Shown here in pieces: positions 37,971 to 46,238 of a stretch of 64,000 bases of DNA; the first letter of the stretch is position 1; each line of letters opens with the position of its first letter. Source of the stretch: Blastococcus sp. PRF04-17 (GTDB lineage: Bacteria > Actinomycetota > Actinomycetes > Mycobacteriales > Geodermatophilaceae); assembly GCF_023016265.1 (NCBI RefSeq), contig NZ_CP095412.1:1860001-1924000 (forward strand). Direction: 5' to 3'. The position numbers were made by a program, and so were the translations under genes. Below the pieces are notes generated by a model. The model was not told the origin of the DNA. It did no database searches and was given only the letters and a program-made list of their open reading frames with translations.

Positions 37971-38210
37971 CAGTGGTCCGCGGTGCTCCCCCGGGAGACT
38001 CCGCCCGTCATGGCTCCCCCCATGCCGTGGCGGTCTCCTCGAACACCCGAGCCGCACGGACGCGCCGGGTGGACCCACCGCAGCTCCCAGCGCCACCGGG
38101 CAGCGCCCGTTCTCCGCACGTGAACACGGCCTCGAGGCCTGGCGTCATGTGTGGCGGAACGGCCATGGGGTAGCGCCACATCCGACCAAGAACCATGCCG
38201 AGGAGGACCG

Positions 38211-39044
38211 ATGACGCACAGCATCGACGCCCCACTCCCGCCCCCATCCTCGGGGTCGGGTTCCATGTCCGGTACGACCGGGACCACGTCCGGCACGTCC
38301 ACGACCACGATGGACAAGGCCAAGGAGACCAAGGACGTCGCCGTCGACGAGGCCAAGAACGTCGGCCAGACGGCCGCGCAGGCCGGCAGCCAGGTCGCCT
38401 CGACCGCTGCCGAGCAGGCCAAGGAGGTCGCGCAGGAGACCCAGCGTCAGGCCAAGGACCTGCTCGACCAGGGCCGCACCCAGGTCAAGGAACAGGTCGT
38501 CTCCCAGCAGCAGAAGGCCGGCCAGGGCCTGTCGTCCATCGCCTCCGAGCTGCGCGCACTCGCCGACGGCACCAGCGAGGGTGCCCCCGGCCCCGCCCGT
38601 GACCTGCTCCAGCAGGCGTCGGGCATGGTCGAGGACTTCGCGAACAAGCTGCAGAACCGCGAGCCGGCCGAGCTGCTCGACGAGATCCGCAGCTTCGCCC
38701 GCCGCAAGCCGGGCATGTTCCTGCTCGGTGCCGCGGCCGCCGGTGTGCTCGCCGGCCGCCTCACCCGCGGCGTCCAGGCCGCGCACAGCACCAGTGGCTC
38801 CGGCACCTCGTCGTCCGGCCCGGGCACGAGCGGCTACAACTACGTCGACCCCGCGCCGACGTACTCCGGCTACGCCGGCACGACGGGCACGTCGGTCAGC
38901 ACCCCCGTCAGCACCCCTGGTGCGGCCAGCACTCCGCTCCCGCCGCCGCCGTACGGCACCGTGCCGCCCGCCGGCAGCGCCGTGCCGCCGAACGCCGGCA
39001 CCGGCTGGGACGACCCGACGCGCCGTCCGGGCGGGGTGGGCTGA
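38211..39044 (+). CDS. LEA-like/amphipathic-helix membrane-associated protein
   Basis: A 277-residue protein. The Ser/Thr/Gly-rich start is followed by an Ala/Lys/Gln/Glu helical region (about 35-110, TKDVAVDEAKNVGQTAAQAG) resembling LEA-like 11-residue repeats, a helical part with LLDEIRSFARRKPGMFLLGAAAAGVLAG (in parts) ending in one hydrophobic helix, and a Pro/Gly/Thr-rich tail. It heads a three-gene unit with a holin-like and a DUF3618 protein. GAGGAGG precedes the ATG. An envelope-stress or desiccation role is an inference. Confidence 0.82.
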   Translation: MTHSIDAPLPPPSSGSGSMSGTTGTTSGTSTTTMDKAKETKDVAVDEAKNVGQTAAQAGSQVASTAAEQAKEVAQETQRQAKDLLDQGRTQVKEQVVSQQQKAGQGLSSIASELRALADGTSEGAPGPARDLLQQASGMVEDFANKLQNREPAELLDEIRSFARRKPGMFLLGAAAAGVLAGRLTRGVQAAHSTSGSGTSSSGPGTSGYNYVDPAPTYSGYAGTTGTSVSTPVSTPGAASTPLPPPPYGTVPPAGSAVPPNAGTGWDDPTRRPGGVG

Positions 39045-39047
39045 GCC

Positions 39048-39566
39048 ATGAGCTCCCCCTACTCCGGCGCCACTCCGGTGGGGACCCCGCAGGGCTACGC
39101 CGACCCCGCCGCCTCGGCGGGCCAGCAGAACTACGCGGCCGAGTACAGCGGCAACATGGCCGCCCCGACCACCGAGGAGGGCCGTCCCGACGTCGAAGGC
39201 GTCTCGGTCGGCCAGCTCATCGGTGAGGTCGCGAAGGACATGTCCACCCTGATGCGCCAGGAGCTCGAGCTGGCGAAGGTGGAGCTGAAGGCCGAGGCGA
39301 AGAAGGCCGGCACCGGGGCGGGCCTGTTCGGCGCCGCCGGGTTCGCCGGCTACATGATGATCGTGTTCCTGTCCGTGGCCCTGTGGTGGGCGTTGTCCCA
39401 CCTCGTCGGCCACAGCTGGTCCGCGCTGATCGTCGCCGTTCTCTGGGGCGTCATCGCCGCCGTGACCGGCCTGATGGGCAAGAAGAAGTTCCAGCAGGTC
39501 AATCCCAAGCCCGAGCGCACCGTCGAGACCCTCCAGCAGGTCCCCGGCGCCCTGAAGCCCAACTGA
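39048..39566 (+). CDS. Phage holin family (DUF1469/Phage_holin_3_6) membrane protein
   Basis: A 172-residue protein. After a disordered first 50 residues comes VSVGQLIGEVAKDMSTLMRQELELAKVELKAE (in parts), an amphipathic helix typical of the family, and then two membrane helices (about 96-120 and 124-143). Despite the name this is a chromosomal family of actinobacteria and not evidence of a phage. It starts three bases after the preceding stop codon and shares its operon with the DUF3618 protein. Confidence 0.87.
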   Translation: MSSPYSGATPVGTPQGYADPAASAGQQNYAAEYSGNMAAPTTEEGRPDVEGVSVGQLIGEVAKDMSTLMRQELELAKVELKAEAKKAGTGAGLFGAAGFAGYMMIVFLSVALWWALSHLVGHSWSALIVAVLWGVIAAVTGLMGKKKFQQVNPKPERTVETLQQVPGALKPN

Positions 39567-39588
39567 CGACCAGACTCGAGGAGTACCG

Positions 39589-40260
39589 ATGACCAGCAGT
39601 GACCCGGACGTCATCCGGCGGCAGATCGAGGACACGCGGCGCGAGCTCAGCTACGACGTCGACGCCCTCAACGAGAAGGTGAACCCCGCTCGCGTCGTCG
39701 ACCGGCGGGTGACCGCCGCCAAGGGCAGGATGAGCAACCTCAAGGAGAAGGTCATGGGCAGCGCCCAGGACACCAGCGCCCAGGCGCAGGGCATGGCCTC
39801 CAACGCGGCCGGCTCCGTGCAGAACGCCGCGTCGAACGCTGCTGACACGGTGCAGAACGCGGCGTCCAGCGCCGTGGGCACCGTGCAGCAGGCACCGGAC
39901 ATGGCGATCCGCCAGACGCAGGGCAACCCCTTGGCCGCCGGGCTCATCGCCTTCGGTGTCGGCTGGCTCGTCTCGAGCCTCCTGCCGGCGTCGGAGAAGG
40001 AGAAGCAGCTGGCGCAGCAGGCCGAGTCGGCCGTCAAGGAGCACAAGGACGCGCTCCTCGAGCCGGCGAAGCAGGCGGCCCAGGAGGTCGCCGACCAGCT
40101 CAAGCCCGCCGCCCAGGAGGCCGTGGAGTCGGTCAAGTCGACCGCTCAGGACGCCGCCGCGACCGTCAAGGACGAGGGCCAGACCGCCGTCCAGGACGTG
40201 CAGGGCCAGGCACAGCAGTCCAAGGAGACGGTGCAGAGCAAGGCACCGACCGGGTCCTGA
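39589..40260 (+). CDS. DUF3618 domain protein with LEA-like tail
   Basis: A 223-residue protein. The N-terminal DUF3618 motif is DPDVIRRQIEDTRRELSYDVDALNEKVNP (in parts). A helical Ala/Gln-rich region with repeats of the type AGSVQNAASNAADTVQNAAS follows, then a single membrane helix near residue 120-136, and a C-terminal Lys/Glu/Ala/Gln region like LEA proteins (SVKSTAQDAAATVKDEGQTA). Members accompany holin-like proteins in many soil actinobacteria. A strong terminator follows. Confidence 0.87.
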   Translation: MTSSDPDVIRRQIEDTRRELSYDVDALNEKVNPARVVDRRVTAAKGRMSNLKEKVMGSAQDTSAQAQGMASNAAGSVQNAASNAADTVQNAASSAVGTVQQAPDMAIRQTQGNPLAAGLIAFGVGWLVSSLLPASEKEKQLAQQAESAVKEHKDALLEPAKQAAQEVADQLKPAAQEAVESVKSTAQDAAATVKDEGQTAVQDVQGQAQQSKETVQSKAPTGS

Positions 40261-40291
40261 CCCGAGGGGTCGACCCGACCCGTGCTCCGAG

Positions 40292-40326
40292 ACTGCGCCC
40301 CGCCGGGTTCTCCGGCGGGGCGCAGT
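40292..40326 (+). terminator. Strong intrinsic-type hairpin ending the DUF3618 operon
   Basis: A perfect 15-bp stem (ACTGCGCCCCGCCGG and complement) with the loop GTTCT, 31 bases after the stop codon of the last gene. Confidence 0.8.
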
Positions 40327-40456
40327 GCTGTCCGGGGGTGTCACCTGTTGGGGTGAGGAGCCCTCCGACTGGCTGCAGGCAGCTCCTGACCAGGCCGTTG
40401 TCCTCAGAGACGACGTGCCCCGGACCTCCCGGGGCCGCTGAGGACGGGAGCTCGGC

Positions 40457-40873
40457 GTGGACGAGGCACCGCCCGCCGCCGCGGGGACCCCTGACCGGGT
40501 CCGGGTGCTCGTGGCCGACGACGAGGACGACATCCGCGCCCTCGTCGGTCTCGCCGTGGGCAAGGCCGGTTGCACCGTCGTCGCCTCGGTCGCCGACGGG
40601 ACGGCCGCCCTGGCCACCGCGCGCGCCGAGCAGCCCGACCTCGCCGTCCTCGACGTCTCGATGCCCGGCGCCACCGGCCTCGAGGTGTGCGCAGCCCTGC
40701 GGGAGGACCCGGCGACCGCAGGCATCCGCATCCTGCTGCTCTCCGCCGGCGCCTCCCGGGACGACGTCGCCCGCGGTCTGGCCGCCGGCGCCGACGCCTA
40801 CCTCGCCAAGCCTTTCCAGATCGCCGCGCTGGTGCACCAGGTCAAGGCGCTGACCACCAGGCAGCCCGCATGA
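40457..40873 (+). CDS. Single-domain response regulator
   Basis: A 138-residue CheY-like receiver. Acidic pocket ADDEDD, phosphoacceptor D66 in VLDVSMPG, LLSAG and the lysine in AYLAKPF are present; there is no output domain. GGACGGGAG lies six bases before the GTG. Its stop overlaps the start of the histidine kinase as ATGA, so it is very likely the partner, or a phosphate sink, of that kinase. Confidence 0.92.
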   Translation: MDEAPPAAAGTPDRVRVLVADDEDDIRALVGLAVGKAGCTVVASVADGTAALATARAEQPDLAVLDVSMPGATGLEVCAALREDPATAGIRILLLSAGASRDDVARGLAAGADAYLAKPFQIAALVHQVKALTTRQPA

Positions 40874-42600
40874 CGGTCGCCGACGCCGCCGTCCTCGGCC
40901 GCCCGGCACCCCGCGTCGGCCTGCGGGGTCCGGCCTCGGCGGGGCCGCTGCTCGAGCGCTCCCTGCCGTCCGCCGCCATGTTCGCGGCCGCCGCCGTCCT
41001 GGTCGCGGCCGGCGCACTGCCGGTCGTCGACGGCGAACTCGTGCTCGCCGGCCTGGCGACCGCGTTCCTCGCCACGCTCGTGGCACGGCTGGTGGTCCGG
41101 CCCACCGGGGACGGCGGCCTCGTGGTGCCGATCGCGCACCTCGGCGCCGTGGGCCTGCTGTCGGCCGGCACCGGTTCCCCGGCGGTGCTGTTCCTGCTCC
41201 TGGGCCCGGTGCTGGCCCTCGTGGCCGCCCCCGGCCGCCGCGGCGTCGTCCTGGCCGCCGCGGGCACGGCGGCGGTGCTGCTGCTGCCCACGGCCCTGAC
41301 CTCGGCCGCCACCGTCCCGCCGGCGGGCGCACTGCTGCTCGGCCCGCTCGCGGTCGGGCTCGGCGGGCTCGCGGTGCACGAGGCGACCCGCAGGCTCGGC
41401 ATCCAGGCGGCCGAGATCGTCCGGCTGGAGGGCCAGCGGGAAGCGCTGCTCACCCAGGTGCAGACCCGCGCGGACGAACTCGACGTCGCCACCCGCATGC
41501 TGGCCGCGCGTGCGCAGACCATGACCAGCGTCATCGACGCCGTGACCGAGCAGTCGATCATCGGCACCGACGTCGACGGCGTCATCCGCGTCTGGAACCC
41601 CGGCGCCGAGAAGATGCTCGGCCTCCGCCGCCCCGACGTCGTCCGCAAGCGCTCGATCGTGGAGTTCCACCTGCCCGAGGAGCTCGACGCCGCCGCCACG
41701 GACGCCGGGTCGGGGACCGGCCTCGACGCGCTGGTGCACGCCGCGCAGGAGCACGGCAGCGACGTCCGCGACTGGACCTACGTGGCCGCCGACGGCGAGG
41801 AGCGCACCGTCTCGGTCGCCGTGACCCCACGGACCGACGACCGCGGCGTGCACGCCGGCTGGAACTTCGTCGGCACCGACATGACCGAGGCCCGGGCCAC
41901 CGAACGCATGAAGGACCAGTTCGTGAGCCTGATCAGCCACGAGCTCCGGACGCCGCTGACCTCGATCCTCGGGTACCTGGAGCTGGTCCTGGACGACGAG
42001 GAGCAGCCGCTCACCGACGAGCAGCGCAGCTACCTCACGACCGTCGAGCGCAACGCCGACCGGCTGCTGCGGCTGGTGGGCGACCTGCTGTTCACCGCGC
42101 AGGTGGACGCGGGGCGCTTCACGCTCGAGCCGCACGACGTCGACCTCGCCGGCGTGGTGCGCGCCGCGGAGGAGACGGCCCGGGTCACCGCCGCGACGGC
42201 CGGGGTCGAGGTGATCGTCGACCTGCCGGAGGATCCGCTCGTCGTCCCCGGGGACGCCGTCCGGCTCGGCCAGGCGTGCGACAACCTGGTGTCCAACGCC
42301 GTCAAGTTCACGCCGGCCGGTGGGCGCGTGACGCTGTCGCTGCGGGCCGCCTGGCGCGACGGCGCCCCCGTCGCCGAGCTGGCGGTCAGCGACACGGGCA
42401 TCGGGATTCCCGGCGGCGAGCAGGCGAAGCTGTTCCAGCGGTTCTTCCGCGCCTCCACCGCGCGGCGCAACGCCGTCCCTGGCGTGGGTCTCGGCCTGGC
42501 CATCACCAAGGCCATCACCACCGCCCACGGCGGCACCCTGGACGTCGTCAGCGCCGAGGGCGAGGGCACCACGTTCACCCTCACGCTCCCCCGCGCCTGA
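40870..42600 (+). CDS. PAS-containing membrane sensor histidine kinase
   Basis: A 576-residue kinase. About six membrane helices (residues 35-175) form the sensor part, followed by a short coiled coil (GQREALLTQVQTRADEL) and a PAS domain (about 225-340, with IIGTDVDGVIRVWNPGAEKML in parts). The H-box is LISHELRTPLTSI with H357. The ATPase has DNLVSNAVKFTP, DTGIGIP, FFRAS and GLGLAITKAI. It is coupled to the single-domain regulator before it. Nothing shows the signal; the neighbouring secreted-fibre genes are a plausible target. Confidence 0.92.
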   Translation: MTVADAAVLGRPAPRVGLRGPASAGPLLERSLPSAAMFAAAAVLVAAGALPVVDGELVLAGLATAFLATLVARLVVRPTGDGGLVVPIAHLGAVGLLSAGTGSPAVLFLLLGPVLALVAAPGRRGVVLAAAGTAAVLLLPTALTSAATVPPAGALLLGPLAVGLGGLAVHEATRRLGIQAAEIVRLEGQREALLTQVQTRADELDVATRMLAARAQTMTSVIDAVTEQSIIGTDVDGVIRVWNPGAEKMLGLRRPDVVRKRSIVEFHLPEELDAAATDAGSGTGLDALVHAAQEHGSDVRDWTYVAADGEERTVSVAVTPRTDDRGVHAGWNFVGTDMTEARATERMKDQFVSLISHELRTPLTSILGYLELVLDDEEQPLTDEQRSYLTTVERNADRLLRLVGDLLFTAQVDAGRFTLEPHDVDLAGVVRAAEETARVTAATAGVEVIVDLPEDPLVVPGDAVRLGQACDNLVSNAVKFTPAGGRVTLSLRAAWRDGAPVAELAVSDTGIGIPGGEQAKLFQRFFRASTARRNAVPGVGLGLAITKAITTAHGGTLDVVSAEGEGTTFTLTLPRA

Positions 42601-42620
42601 GCCCGCCCAGCATCACCGCC

Positions 42621-42676
42621 GAGATGCGCATCAGGCCGGTATCGCACCCCGCGGATACCGGCCTGAGGCGCATCTC
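42621..42676. repeat. 23-bp near-perfect inverted repeat after the histidine kinase gene
   Basis: Arms 42621-42643 and 42654-42676 (GAGATGCGCATCAGGCCGG and four more bases) match with one mismatch around a 10-base loop. It follows the kinase stop codon by 20 bases and could be a terminator, but the length and the shared outer GAGAT/ATCTC ends resemble the inverted repeat at 34969-35025. The rest of the 220-base gap holds the promoter and leader of the TasA-like gene. Confidence 0.7.
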
Positions 42677-42823
42677 GAGGTCGTAGAAGCCCCGTCTGCG
42701 CAATACGCGAACGAGGCTTGCGGATTCCTTGCGGATCGCTGGCGGGTGGCCTGCGGTTGCCGTCGGAGAGTTCTCCCTGTCGCCGGAAGGGCCGGTGACC
42801 CGCACACAGGGAGTACGGGAACC

Positions 42824-43438
42824 ATGAGCACCAAGACCACGAACAGCGCCACCGCCCGCAAGGTCGTCGGCTCGCTCGGCGTCATCGGCGCCGCTGCCGC
42901 CGTCGCCGGCATGGGCACCTTCGGTAGCTTCACCGACAGCACCACCCCGGTGAACACCACCATCGAGTCGGGCACGCTCGACATCAACCTGACCCAGCAG
43001 GGCTTCACCGTCCCGCTGACCACGGCCGGCTTCGTGCCGGGCGACTCGCTCACCCGCGCCGTGAACCTGATCAACGCCGGCAACGTCTCGCTCAGCTCGG
43101 TCACCCTCAACACGACCGTCGCCACCCCCAGCGTCCTCACCACCGACGTGACGAACGGCCTGCAGATGGCCGTCAAGTCCTGCTCGGTCCCGTGGACCCA
43201 GGGCGGCACCTCCACCGCGGCCACCTACACCTGCGGCGGCACCGAGCGCGTCCTCGCCTCCGGCCCGGCGGTCAGCAGCCTGATCCTCAACAACCCGGCC
43301 TCGCTGGCCGCGGGCGCGACGGACTACCTGACCTTCTCCATCTCGCTGCCTGCCTCGGCCGACAACACCTTCCAGGGCCGGTCCGCGGAGCTGAGCCTGA
43401 CCTTCATCGGCAGCCAGCGCACCGGCACCGCCCGCTGA
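42824..43438 (+). CDS. TasA/CalY-family secreted fibre protein (SipW-dependent type)
   Basis: A 204-residue protein. A basic start and hydrophobic signal (ARKVVGSLGVIGAAAAVAGMGTFGSFTDS) are followed directly by the family pattern TFGSFTDSTTPVNTTIESGTLDI (in parts), then a strand-rich body with PLTTAGFVPGDSLTRAVNLINAGN and LTFSISLP. This matches the TasA/camelysin domain of Bacillus biofilm fibres, whose processing needs SipW. The SipW-like peptidase gene follows 29 bases on. GGGAG precedes the ATG. Two cysteines (KSCSVPW, YTCGGT) may form a disulfide. Confidence 0.87.
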   Translation: MSTKTTNSATARKVVGSLGVIGAAAAVAGMGTFGSFTDSTTPVNTTIESGTLDINLTQQGFTVPLTTAGFVPGDSLTRAVNLINAGNVSLSSVTLNTTVATPSVLTTDVTNGLQMAVKSCSVPWTQGGTSTAATYTCGGTERVLASGPAVSSLILNNPASLAAGATDYLTFSISLPASADNTFQGRSAELSLTFIGSQRTGTAR

Positions 43439-43467
43439 TCACGGCCTGACGACTCGGAGATCTCGTC

Positions 43468-44106
43468 ATGACCACCGTCCTCCCTGTCCGCCCGGGGGCA
43501 GCCACCGAGCTGCCCCCGGGAGCGGACGAGCGCTCCTCCGCCGGCCGCCGGGCCGGCCGGGCCGCCCAGCTCCTGGGCCGCCTCGTGGTTCGCGCAGTCC
43601 CGTGGCTGGTCCGCGGAGCCATGGTGGCCGCCGTCCTGATCTTCGCCGTCCTGGCCCTCGGGCCGCACCTGCTCGGCTACCGCACGATGACCATGCTGAC
43701 CGCGAGCATGGCTCCGGAGATCGACCCGGGTGACGTCACCGTCGTCACGCCGATCTCGGTCTCCGAGGTCACCGAGGGCATGGTGATCGCCTACCACAAG
43801 CCCATCGACGACCGCAGCCTCGTCACCCACCGGGTCGTCTCGGTGGAGAAGACGAACGGAACCGTCACCGTCCAGACCAAGGGCGACGCGAACGACGCGA
43901 TCGACCCGTGGACGGCGACGCTCGAGGGAGACACCGCCTACGAGGTGCGTGCCGTGATCCCCGAGCTGGGCCACCTGATCCAGGCCCTGCGGGCCCCGGT
44001 CGTCACCGAGGTCCTGCTCTACGGCGCCCCGACCCTCCTGGTCGGCTGGGTCCTCCTGACCATCTGGCGCCCCACCCCCACCGAGGACGACGAGGAGCAG
44101 TCATGA
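43468..44106 (+). CDS. SipW-type signal peptidase I (ER/archaeal-like, Ser/His)
   Basis: A 212-residue membrane peptidase. A first helix at about 48-66 is followed by the nucleophile S80 in MLTASMAPEIDPGD; the second catalytic position is H121 in LVTHRVV instead of lysine, the mark of SipW and ER-type signal peptidases. TKGDANDAIDPW is the conserved box E. A second helix closes the protein (about 178-202). Its likely substrates are the TasA-like protein before it and possibly the secreted protein after it, which is coupled by ATGA. Confidence 0.92.
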   Translation: MTTVLPVRPGAATELPPGADERSSAGRRAGRAAQLLGRLVVRAVPWLVRGAMVAAVLIFAVLALGPHLLGYRTMTMLTASMAPEIDPGDVTVVTPISVSEVTEGMVIAYHKPIDDRSLVTHRVVSVEKTNGTVTVQTKGDANDAIDPWTATLEGDTAYEVRAVIPELGHLIQALRAPVVTEVLLYGAPTLLVGWVLLTIWRPTPTEDDEEQS

Positions 44107-44531
44107 CCACCGTCCGCCGTGCCCTCCTCCTGCTGGGCCTCGTGACCGCCGTCGTGCTGGGGCCCCTCGGGCCCGCCGCCGCCCCGGCCGGCGCCGCGCT
44201 GGCCGACTCGGCATCGGTGACGACGACGATCTCCACCGCGACCGTCGCCCCGGTGACCAACCTGGTCGGGAACCTCGTCTGCAGCACGCCGTCGACGATG
44301 TCGGCGACGTGGACGCGCAGCACCTCGGCCCGGGTCAGCGGCTACACCGTGAAGGTGCACTTCAGCGACGGCTTCGTCCAGAGCGTCGAGCTGCCCGCGA
44401 CGGCGACCAGCTGGAGCGCCACGATCGACAAGTACTACGTCACGGCCTACTCCATCCAGTACTCGGTCACCACCAAGACCGATTACGGCTGGACCACCGA
44501 GAGCGCGAAGACGTCCAGTTTCCGGTGCTGA
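44103..44531 (+). CDS. Small secreted beta-sandwich protein (fibronectin III-like)
   Basis: A 142-residue protein with a clear signal peptide (residues 1-32, MTTVRRALLLLGLVTAVVLG and Ala-rich cleavage region). The mature part has APVTNLVGNLVCSTPSTMSATWTRS (in parts), VSGYTVKVHFSDG and SYSVTTKTDYGWTTES-like strands, a fibronectin type III pattern, with cysteines near both ends that could form a disulfide. It is coupled (ATGA) to the SipW gene, so it probably belongs to the same surface structure as a minor subunit or anchor. No named family. Confidence 0.78.
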   Translation: MTTVRRALLLLGLVTAVVLGPLGPAAAPAGAALADSASVTTTISTATVAPVTNLVGNLVCSTPSTMSATWTRSTSARVSGYTVKVHFSDGFVQSVELPATATSWSATIDKYYVTAYSIQYSVTTKTDYGWTTESAKTSSFRC

Positions 44532-44605
44532 CCGGGCGCACCCCGCGCCTGCCGCCGCACACCTCACCGCTCGCACACCACGATCCGAACGAAGGAGGCC
44601 CGACA

Positions 44606-44719
44606 GTGAGCACCAGCATCCGCCGCGTCCTGACCGTCCTCGGCCTCACCCGCGTCGTCGTCCTCCCCGCCGGCGCCCGCAGCGCGCCGGTCGAACGAGC
44701 GGCGGTGGCGTCGTGCTGA
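44606..44719 (+). CDS. Possible 37-residue peptide with signal-like start
   Basis: A short frame with an excellent GAAGGAGG site before its GTG. It begins STSIRRVLTVLGL, like the signal peptide of the preceding secreted protein, and then runs into a basic, cysteine-terminated tail (ARSAPVERAAVASC). Its stop codon overlaps the start of the REC-Hpt gene. It may be a leader peptide coupling translation, a real micropeptide, or the remnant of a duplicated secreted gene. Confidence 0.4.
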   Translation: MSTSIRRVLTVLGLTRVVVLPAGARSAPVERAAVASC

Positions 44720-45389
44720 CCGCCCTGGTCGTCGACGACGAGCCCGACGCCCGCCGCCGCGTGGCCGGCCTCCTCCGCCTCGGCGGATGGCAGGTCAGCG
44801 AGGCCCCCGACGCCGAGGACGCGCTCCGCCAGGCCGCCGCCACCGACTTCGACCTCGTCGTCACCGACGTCTCGATGCCCGTGATGCAGGGGCCGGCGAT
44901 GCTCCGCCGGATGCGGCACGACGGCTCCCGCGCCCGCTTCCTGGTGGTCACCTCCGACCCGACGGACGACGTGCGGGCCCAGTCGGTCGCCGCAGGTGCC
45001 ATGGCGTGCCTCGCGAAGCCGGTCGAGGCCAGCATCCTTCTCGACTTCCTGCGCAGCCGGACCACGGGGCCGGCTGCGCAGGGCACTCTTGCCGCCGTCC
45101 CGGACCTGGTCGAGGACGACGATCCGGACCTGGACGACGAGCTGATGGGCGGCTCCAGGCGATGTACGCCGACGCGCTGCCGGCGCGGTTGTCGGCCATC
45201 GCGGCCGGCACCCGCCTCGGCGACGCCCCGGCCGTCGTGTCGGCCGCGCACACGCTGGCCGGCACCAGCGGACAGCTCGGGCATCCCGAGGTGGCCTCCA
45301 TCTGCCGGGAGATCGCCGCGGACGCCCGCCGAGGCGTCATGGCGCACGCCCGCGTCGTCCAGCTCCAGGAGCTCGCCCTCGCGGTCTGA
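44713..45389 (+). pseudogene. Response regulator with C-terminal Hpt domain, one-base frameshift
   Basis: Receiver domain: VVDDEPDARRR, phosphoacceptor aspartate in VVTDVSMP, LVVTSD and CLAKPV. After an acidic linker (VEDDDPDLDDELMGG) the protein continues in another frame as LQAMYADALPARLSAIAAG, then the Hpt motif SAAHTLAGTSGQLGHPEV with a phosphorylatable histidine. One base missing at about 45147-45155 explains the break; the repaired protein has about 225 residues. REC-Hpt proteins pass phosphate between kinases and regulators. It is followed by a paralogue. Confidence 0.82.
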
Positions 45390-45430
45390 GCGCTCGCCCC
45401 ACCACCACGACACCCGGACGGAGGACCGCC

Positions 45431-46155
45431 ATGCAGCACAACCACGACGACCGGCCCACCGTCACGCCGCCGCTCCCGGTCGCGCTGGTGGTGGACGACT
45501 CGTTCGCCGCCCGCGCCCGGATCGCCCAGCTGCTGCTGCTCGGCGGCTGGCGCGTCCAGCAGGCGGTCGGCATGGACGACGCCCTGCGGCTGGCCGCGCT
45601 GATCGGGCCCGAGCTCGTCGTGACCGACATGGTGATGCGCCGCGGGCACGGGGCCACCCTCATGCGGCGGCTGCGCGAGCAGGGCTGCACGGCCCGCTTC
45701 CTGGTCGTGACCGCCCGTCGCACCCAGCAGGTCAGGGCGTTGGCCGCCTCCTCCGGTGCACTGGCCTGCCTGGGCAAGCCGGTGGACCCGCGACTGTTCG
45801 TCGACGTGATGCGCGGGCTCTCAGCGACCCTCGCGCCGCGGCGGCCGCCGAGCCGGAGACCGCCGCGCCCGTTGCCGAGTCCGGCGCGCGCACGACCGAG
45901 ATGTACCTGAGCGCCCTCCCCCACTGGCTCGCCACGATCGCGACCGGCGCCCAGCAGGGCGACGCGGCCGGGGTGGCCGTGGCCGCGGAGGCGCTGGCCT
46001 CGGCCAGCGAGCGGATGGGTCAGGCCGAGATCGCGTTCCTCGCGTCGACCGTGGCGCACGACGCGCGGCGCGGCACCGTGACGCACACCCGCCTGGTCAA
46101 GCTCGTGGAGCTGTGCGCGCGGATCGATCAGAAGGGCCGCACCGTCGCGGTCTGA
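45431..46155 (+). pseudogene. Response regulator with degenerate Hpt domain, paralogue of the previous gene, one-base frameshift
   Basis: Receiver domain with VVDDSFAARAR, VVTDMVMRRG, FLVVTARR and CLGKPVDP. After ATLAP the frame must shift (one base missing at about 45836-45842) to AAAAEPETAAPVAESG and a helical Hpt-like domain, ALPHWLATIATGAQQGDA and VAAEALASASERMGQAEI. Aligned with the previous gene, glutamate replaces the phosphorylatable histidine, so this domain cannot carry phosphate and may act as a phosphomimic or a docking module. Clear tandem duplication of the preceding gene. Confidence 0.8.
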
Positions 46156-46238
46156 CCGCCCCGCCGCACGCCGTGCCTGCTGGAACGGCCGCCCGTCAGC
46201 GGCCCGCGCCGCGGCGTGGGGGGAAGGGTGGTCCTCTG

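Noticed and set aside
37961-38173. Small plus-strand frame of about 70 codons between the hydratase and the LEA-like gene
   Set aside because: Arg/Pro/Ala-rich composition, no binding site and no domain; it starts inside the stress-promoter element.
39048-39566. Phage remnant suggested by the holin family name
   Set aside because: The family is a normal chromosomal partner of DUF3618 proteins; no other phage genes or att sites are near.
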